Shown here: positions 60,212-64,000 of the stretch, one piece after another
How the letters are laid out: the number at the start of each line of letters is the position of its first letter
Position numbering within the stretch: position 1 is the first letter of the stretch
Assembly (NCBI GenBank): GCA_964527205.1
Contig: CAZGQG010000001.1
Coordinates: 1-64,000 of the forward strand
Length of the DNA stretch: 64,000 nt
Source: JARICQ01 sp964527205
GTDB taxonomy: Bacteria > Bacillota > Clostridia > Tissierellales > Tissierellaceae
Direction: 5' to 3'
Notes under the pieces: generated by a model
What the model saw: only the letters and a program-made list of their open reading frames with translations
The model's database searches: none
Told to the model about the DNA's origin: nothing
Program-made: the position numbers and the translations under genes

Positions 60212-61126
60212 TTAACTAGTCAAATTTTCAATATGAATCTTTTCTTCCTTGGCTTCTCTTATGTCGTAGATAGCTATGATCACCACTGCTAGCAATATCA
60301 ATCCACATGCAAGTATACCTCTCATACCCAGGACTTCATCAAATACTAGGGCCCCTATAACAACTGAGGTTATAGGCTCTAGGGTGCTTAGGATAGAAGC
60401 ACTTTGGGGTCCTACTAACTTTATACCTACATTTAAAAGACTTACAGCTCCAAAGGCTATAACTACAGCCAGTATAACTGTAAATAACCAGCCCACAGGA
60501 TTTAATCCTAGGGTAAACTGCTTGCTCCCTAGGGAGAAGAAAAACATAACAATGGAACCAACTATTGACAGGTAAAAGGTTAATTTAATAGGGTTCATTG
60601 TAGTAAGTCCAGATTTATCTATGTAAAGTACATAAAAGGCATAGGTAAGTCCAGATATAAAGGCCAATAAGACCCCTACTATACTTACTGACTCACTTCC
60701 ATCATATAATAATACTATACCTGCCGTACAAAGAATAACAGATATGAACTTGACCAAATTTAATTTTTCCTTATAGAAAAACGAATAACCAAGTATTACA
60801 AATACAGGATATACAAAGTGTATGGTAGTAGCCATTCCACTATTTATGTAATTATAGGATAAAAATATTGTTACTGTTGTTCCCGCATAGCCTAAAATAC
60901 CTAGTAATATTATTTGTTTGATTTCCATCTTTGTAAGCCTGAGGCTAACATTTTTATTTCTTCTTAAAATTATGTACAGGGGAAATATGGAAATAAAAAA
61001 CCTCCAAAAAGCAAGATTAATAGGATTTCCACCATTGCTAAATACTATTTTTGCAAGTAGGGGCATGCATCCATATACAATCCCTGAAATTATTACCGCT
61101 ATATAGCCTGCATATTTTCTATGCAT
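60212..61126 (-). CDS. EamA/DMT-family transporter
   Basis: 304 residues, ten predicted helices in two repeated halves (each EamA unit about 140 residues). Conserved starts AVIISGIVYGCMPLLAKIVF and GVLLAFISGLTYAFYVLYI, plus SLEPI-type segment STLEPITSVVIGALVFDE at the end of the second unit. Members export amino acids or other metabolites; the substrate is unknown. It is monocistronic. Confidence 0.9.
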   Translation of the reverse strand: MHRKYAGYIAVIISGIVYGCMPLLAKIVFSNGGNPINLAFWRFFISIFPLYIILRRNKNVSLRLTKMEIKQIILLGILGYAGTTVTIFLSYNYINSGMATTIHFVYPVFVILGYSFFYKEKLNLVKFISVILCTAGIVLLYDGSESVSIVGVLLAFISGLTYAFYVLYIDKSGLTTMNPIKLTFYLSIVGSIVMFFFSLGSKQFTLGLNPVGWLFTVILAVVIAFGAVSLLNVGIKLVGPQSASILSTLEPITSVVIGALVFDEVLGMRGILACGLILLAVVIIAIYDIREAKEEKIHIENLTS

Positions 61127-61239
61127 GGACTCACCTCCAAAATCTAATAACTTATCTCCTTACTTATCAAGCATCCATATCTAATTATATTGATTGTCCC
61201 AAGTATAAGCAACCATTTTATCTTTAATCTTTCTTCTTA

Positions 61240-61280
61240 AAGATAAAAGCACCTCTACTACTAGCTTAGAAGTGCTTATT
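61240..61280 (-). terminator. Terminator after the YitT-family gene
   Basis: On the minus strand AAGCACTTCT pairs with AGAGGTGCTT (G-U pairs), followed by TTATCTTTAAG. Confidence 0.75.
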
Positions 61281-61295
61281 CTTTCTTCCATCTCT

Positions 61296-62141
61296 TTATT
61301 TGAATCCTTCCCCTACTACCTCATACATCTCAGCTACCATTACAAAGGCATTGGGATCCATCTCCTTGACTATGTCCTTTACTCTTGTGAATTGGGATCT
61401 TGGGACCACACATAGGAGAACATCCTTGTCTGTTTTAGTGAACATTCCCTTACCCTTTAGGGCTGTAACTCCCCTATCCAATTCCATCATAAGAAGATCT
61501 GCTATCTCCTCAGGCTTCTCTGTAATAATATAGAATCCCTTAAGATAACCTATACCTTCTAGGACCATGTCTATAACCTTTACTGTTATGTAAAGAGCCA
61601 CCACTGAATATAGGGCAGTTTCAATTTGTCTTTCAACAAGACCTGCAAAAACCACTACTGCCAGGTCTATAACCATCATAAAGTTCGCTGTACTTAGGCC
61701 TGGAAAATTCTTATTTAAAACTGCTGCTGCTAAATCTGATCCTCCTGTAGTACCATCAAATTTGAATACTATACCTAGGCCTATACCACACATTACCCCA
61801 CCAAATATAGCAGAAAGCAGGAGGTCATGAGTAAGTATTACCTCTGGTAGGACCTTTAAGAAAATTGTTAGCATTAATGTTGCAAAGGCTGTTCTAGCTG
61901 CCCTTGACTTACCTAGGTATTTGGCTCCAATTATAAAAAGTGGAATATTTATAGCCAGGTTTGTTAGGTAGATAGGAACATTAATTAGGGTTTCTATTAC
62001 TATGGCAAATCCTGTCACTCCACCAGGGGCTATTGTATTTGGTGCAAGAAAATATTGCAAGCCTATAGCCAAGATTAGGGTACCTATCCCTATGCCTATG
62101 TAAGATACAAGAGTCATATACCATTTTTCTGTTATTTCCAT
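61296..62141 (-). CDS. YitT family membrane protein (DUF161/DUF2179)
   Basis: 281 residues: five to six membrane helices (first 190 residues) with the typical FLAPNTIAPGGVTGFAIVI and FKFDGTTGGSDLAA motifs, then a cytoplasmic DUF2179 domain (about 200-278, RGVTALKGKGMFTKTDKDVLLCVV). YitT proteins are putative transporters of unknown substrate. It follows the tagA-like gene by 14 bases and is probably in the csaB-tagA transcript. Confidence 0.92.
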   Translation of the reverse strand: MEITEKWYMTLVSYIGIGIGTLILAIGLQYFLAPNTIAPGGVTGFAIVIETLINVPIYLTNLAINIPLFIIGAKYLGKSRAARTAFATLMLTIFLKVLPEVILTHDLLLSAIFGGVMCGIGLGIVFKFDGTTGGSDLAAAVLNKNFPGLSTANFMMVIDLAVVVFAGLVERQIETALYSVVALYITVKVIDMVLEGIGYLKGFYIITEKPEEIADLLMMELDRGVTALKGKGMFTKTDKDVLLCVVPRSQFTRVKDIVKEMDPNAFVMVAEMYEVVGEGFK

Positions 62142-62155
62142 AATATCTCTCCTCT

Positions 62156-62911
62156 CTACTCTATTATATCCTTTGAAAAAATAACATTTAAAATAAATTT
62201 AGGCAAAACTATTTGCCTTTTAATTCTAGAGGGTTCCTTTATAAGTCTATAAAACCATTCCAAACCTAACTTTATAAATATATCTGGAGCTCTTTTTGCA
62301 TTTCCTGCCAGTATATCTATTACTCCACCATTTCCAATAATCACCCTTGCCTTAAGCTTATCTCTCTGGCTATTGATCCAGTTCTCCTGACCAGGGAAAC
62401 CAAGTCCTACAAAGATAATATCTGGATTCTTTTCATTTATATGCCTTATTAATTCCATTTCCTCTGGGCTTCCAGGCTTGCCATTATGACTGCCGGGAAA
62501 ATATCCATGATGATAGCCTGCCAATCTAATGTTTTTGTATTTCTCTTTGACATTCTCACTTGCTATCTCAGCTACTCCTGGTTTCCCTCCCAGTAAATAT
62601 AAGCTATAGCCTTTCTCATCAGCAATATTGAGCATGCTCATTGATAGATCATAGCCTGTAACCCTTTCCTTTATAGGCTTTTTCTTAATCCTTCCTGCAT
62701 AAATAAGTCCTATGCCATCTGCGGTTACCATATCTCCCTTGTTTATAAGTTCTTTTAACCCTTCATCATCCTTGGCTTGCATTATTATTTCTGTGTTAGG
62801 AGTATAGATAACATTAGTCCTATCACCCTTTAAGAAATCCTCAATCCTCTCTACAGCCTCTTCAAAGGACAGATTATCTATATTTATTCCATATATACTT
62901 CTATTTTTCAT
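62156..62911 (-). CDS. tagA: WecG/TagA-type glycosyltransferase (N-acetylmannosaminyl-transferase family)
   Basis: 251 residues, normal for the GT26 family. Signature residues: TPNTEIIMQA near the N-terminus, ADGIGLIYAGR with the catalytic Asp, YLLGGKPGVAE, VGLGFPGQENWI and IGNGGVIDILAGNAKRAP. It transfers ManNAc onto a lipid-linked GlcNAc in surface polymer or linkage-unit synthesis at the cytoplasmic membrane face. It overlaps csaB by four bases, which points to co-translation in a secondary cell-wall polymer pathway. Confidence 0.93.
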   Translation of the reverse strand: MKNRSIYGINIDNLSFEEAVERIEDFLKGDRTNVIYTPNTEIIMQAKDDEGLKELINKGDMVTADGIGLIYAGRIKKKPIKERVTGYDLSMSMLNIADEKGYSLYLLGGKPGVAEIASENVKEKYKNIRLAGYHHGYFPGSHNGKPGSPEEMELIRHINEKNPDIIFVGLGFPGQENWINSQRDKLKARVIIGNGGVIDILAGNAKRAPDIFIKLGLEWFYRLIKEPSRIKRQIVLPKFILNVIFSKDIIE

Positions 62912-64000
62912 TTTTTCACCTGCTCTTTAAGTAAGTCTAAGGCCATATCTACATTGGATAGGGCTTTATTTTTAAATTTTATGTCCTGTTCTCTTATATT
63001 TAATTTCAAGCTCTCTCTATTTTCTATTACATAGTCTACATTTTCAATTAAATCCTCTGTCCTAAAATCCTCTACATTGCAAATACTCCTTACTCCCATT
63101 GATTTAAGTATACCATCTACCTTAGGGTCATAGGAAAGCCCTACCATGGGCACTTCTTGGTTTGCAGCATAGATTAGGGAATGAAGTCTCATGGCTATTA
63201 TAATCTCAAACTCCCTGATTATTCCCATAACTTCTTCCACACTATAGTTCTCTCTTACCACATAGCAGTTCTTCTTGGCTAATTTTGCTATATCCAAGCT
63301 TATATCTAGATCCTCTGGGTAGTGCATAGGTATAAGCAAGACATTTACATCATATTTATCTACCATATGATCTACTAGGTCTACTATTTTAGGAACCAGA
63401 TCCTTTGCTCTTTTCCATTCCCTAAGTGATATGCCTATTATCTTCTTATCCCTAGGTATCTTTTCTCCTCTAAATATCTCCTCTATTCTTTCAAGGCTTG
63501 ATGCTTCCAAGGTAAATACAGGATCTGCTGTAACAAAGACATTCTTATTCTTTACTCCTAGCTCCTTAACATATTCCATGGAAGACTGATCCCTAAGGGT
63601 TATGAGATCAACCTTATTTAATATGCTTTTAGTTAGGAACCTATTGAGCTTTCTTTCAATAGGTCCTATTCCATTGGCATAAACCATAACTGGCTTTCCC
63701 ATTAATTTATTTATCTTCATTATTCCTAGATAGTATATAAGTGATCTAGTACTTGTAACATCTTGAAGCAAGGAGCCTCCACCTGATATAAATAAATCAG
63801 TATTTTTTATTGCAGAAAAGACCTCTCTAAAATTAAACCTATCCACAGCCTTAACTCCATACATTAATTCTGTTTTTTTAGGATTATTAGAAAGTACATT
63901 TATATTTATATTTGAATTCTTATCTCTTATATCCTTGACTATGGCCTTTAATATAGCATCATCTCCACTATTATCAAATCCATAATAGCCAGATATAAGA
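62908..64000 (-). CDS. csaB: CsaB-like polysaccharide pyruvyl transferase (5' end outside the window)
   Basis: The reading frame runs from the stop near 62908 through the right edge: the sequence past the ATG at 63864 (SGYYGFDNSGDDAILKAI) is the usual CsaB N-terminus, so the true start is beyond 64000 and the ATG at 63864 is internal. GGGSLLQD and IIAMRLHSLIYA are family motifs. CsaB adds pyruvate ketals to secondary cell-wall polymer, the ligand for S-layer-homology proteins, which suggests that SLH-anchored proteins exist in this organism. It shares a four-base overlap with tagA. Confidence 0.92.
   Translation of the reverse strand, partial: LISGYYGFDNSGDDAILKAIVKDIRDKNSNININVLSNNPKKTELMYGVKAVDRFNFREVFSAIKNTDLFISGGGSLLQDVTSTRSLIYYLGIMKINKLMGKPVMVYANGIGPIERKLNRFLTKSILNKVDLITLRDQSSMEYVKELGVKNKNVFVTADPVFTLEASSLERIEEIFRGEKIPRDKKIIGISLREWKRAKDLVPKIVDLVDHMVDKYDVNVLLIPMHYPEDLDISLDIAKLAKKNCYVVRENYSVEEVMGIIREFEIIIAMRLHSLIYAANQEVPMVGLSYDPKVDGILKSMGVRSICNVEDFRTEDLIENVDYVIENRESLKLNIREQDIKFKNKALSNVDMALDLLKEQVKK

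Noticed and set aside
1..64000. Mobile elements, prophage, CRISPR or restriction-defence islands
   Set aside because: I looked for transposase, integrase, phage, Cas and restriction-modification reading frames and for regularly spaced repeats and saw none; gene content and base composition look uniform.

Overview
The window is a gene-dense, AT-rich chromosomal segment of a Gram-positive anaerobe of the Clostridia/Tissierellia type. Evidence for this: strong Shine-Dalgarno sites with many TTG starts, T-box leaders in front of valS and trpS, a GAACNNNNGTTC LexA box at uvrBA, no respiratory chain genes, a single-cluster ferredoxin, an FtsEX / M23 / S41 cell-wall block, a CsaB-TagA surface-polymer pair, and selenium use. 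I see no phage, insertion sequence, integrase, CRISPR array or origin. Nearly everything reads as core or housekeeping DNA. Two 100-N assembly gaps interrupt it (1703-1802 and 38821-38920, the second inside mtaD).

Layout. 1-6.6 kb, minus strand: tRNA-Phe, an NhaC antiporter, Hsp33, a methyltransferase, a CAAX protease, hpt preceded by a 51-residue membrane ORF overlapping it by 4 bases, and a lipoprotein polysaccharide deacetylase. 6.7-18.3 kb: a DUF4364 regulator, then minus-strand folC, T-box-valS, a pyridoxal kinase, a six-gene run (ABC-2 transporter, purine nucleoside phosphorylase, MtnA-like isomerase, class II aldolase) and pgsA. 18.4-25 kb: a parvulin lipoprotein foldase, small metabolic genes, an Eis-type acetyltransferase, and a plus-strand pair (RemA-like protein plus cytosine deaminase-like enzyme). 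25-36 kb: an EAL phosphodiesterase, UspA, a selenocysteine peroxiredoxin, UvsE, the tRNA 2-selenouridine synthase mnmH, T-box-trpS and transketolase. 35.5-38.3 kb: a response regulator and histidine kinase split by an opposite-strand, secreted Met/His-rich protein. 38.4-46.3 kb: ferredoxin, mtaD, two ECF S components, DUF1893, MATE, a stand-alone zinc-free-type rpsD, pncC, lysA and a probable CblS/CblT pair. 46.3-64 kb: uvrBA under LexA, a lipoprotein, ctp-M23-ftsXE, 5-formyl-THF cyclo-ligase, a Lon-like protease, EamA, YitT and tagA-csaB (csaB runs off the right edge).

How genes work together. (1) MtaD, the 6-oxopurine-type phosphorylase, the MtnA-like isomerase and the aldolase form a complete predicted route from 5'-deoxyadenosine or methylthioadenosine to DHAP plus an aldehyde, without a nucleosidase or sugar kinase. 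(2) The peroxiredoxin gene reads through a UGA at the peroxidatic position and lies 2.3 kb from mnmH, so the host probably makes selenophosphate and uses it in both protein and tRNA. (3) The two-component system probably controls the secreted Met/His-rich protein: an 11-bp tandem repeat sits where that gene's -35 element would be. (4) rpsD has a Fur/Zur-like palindrome abutting its -35 box. The motifs, promoters and hairpins cited were read directly; functions rest on family knowledge, and pathway links are inference.
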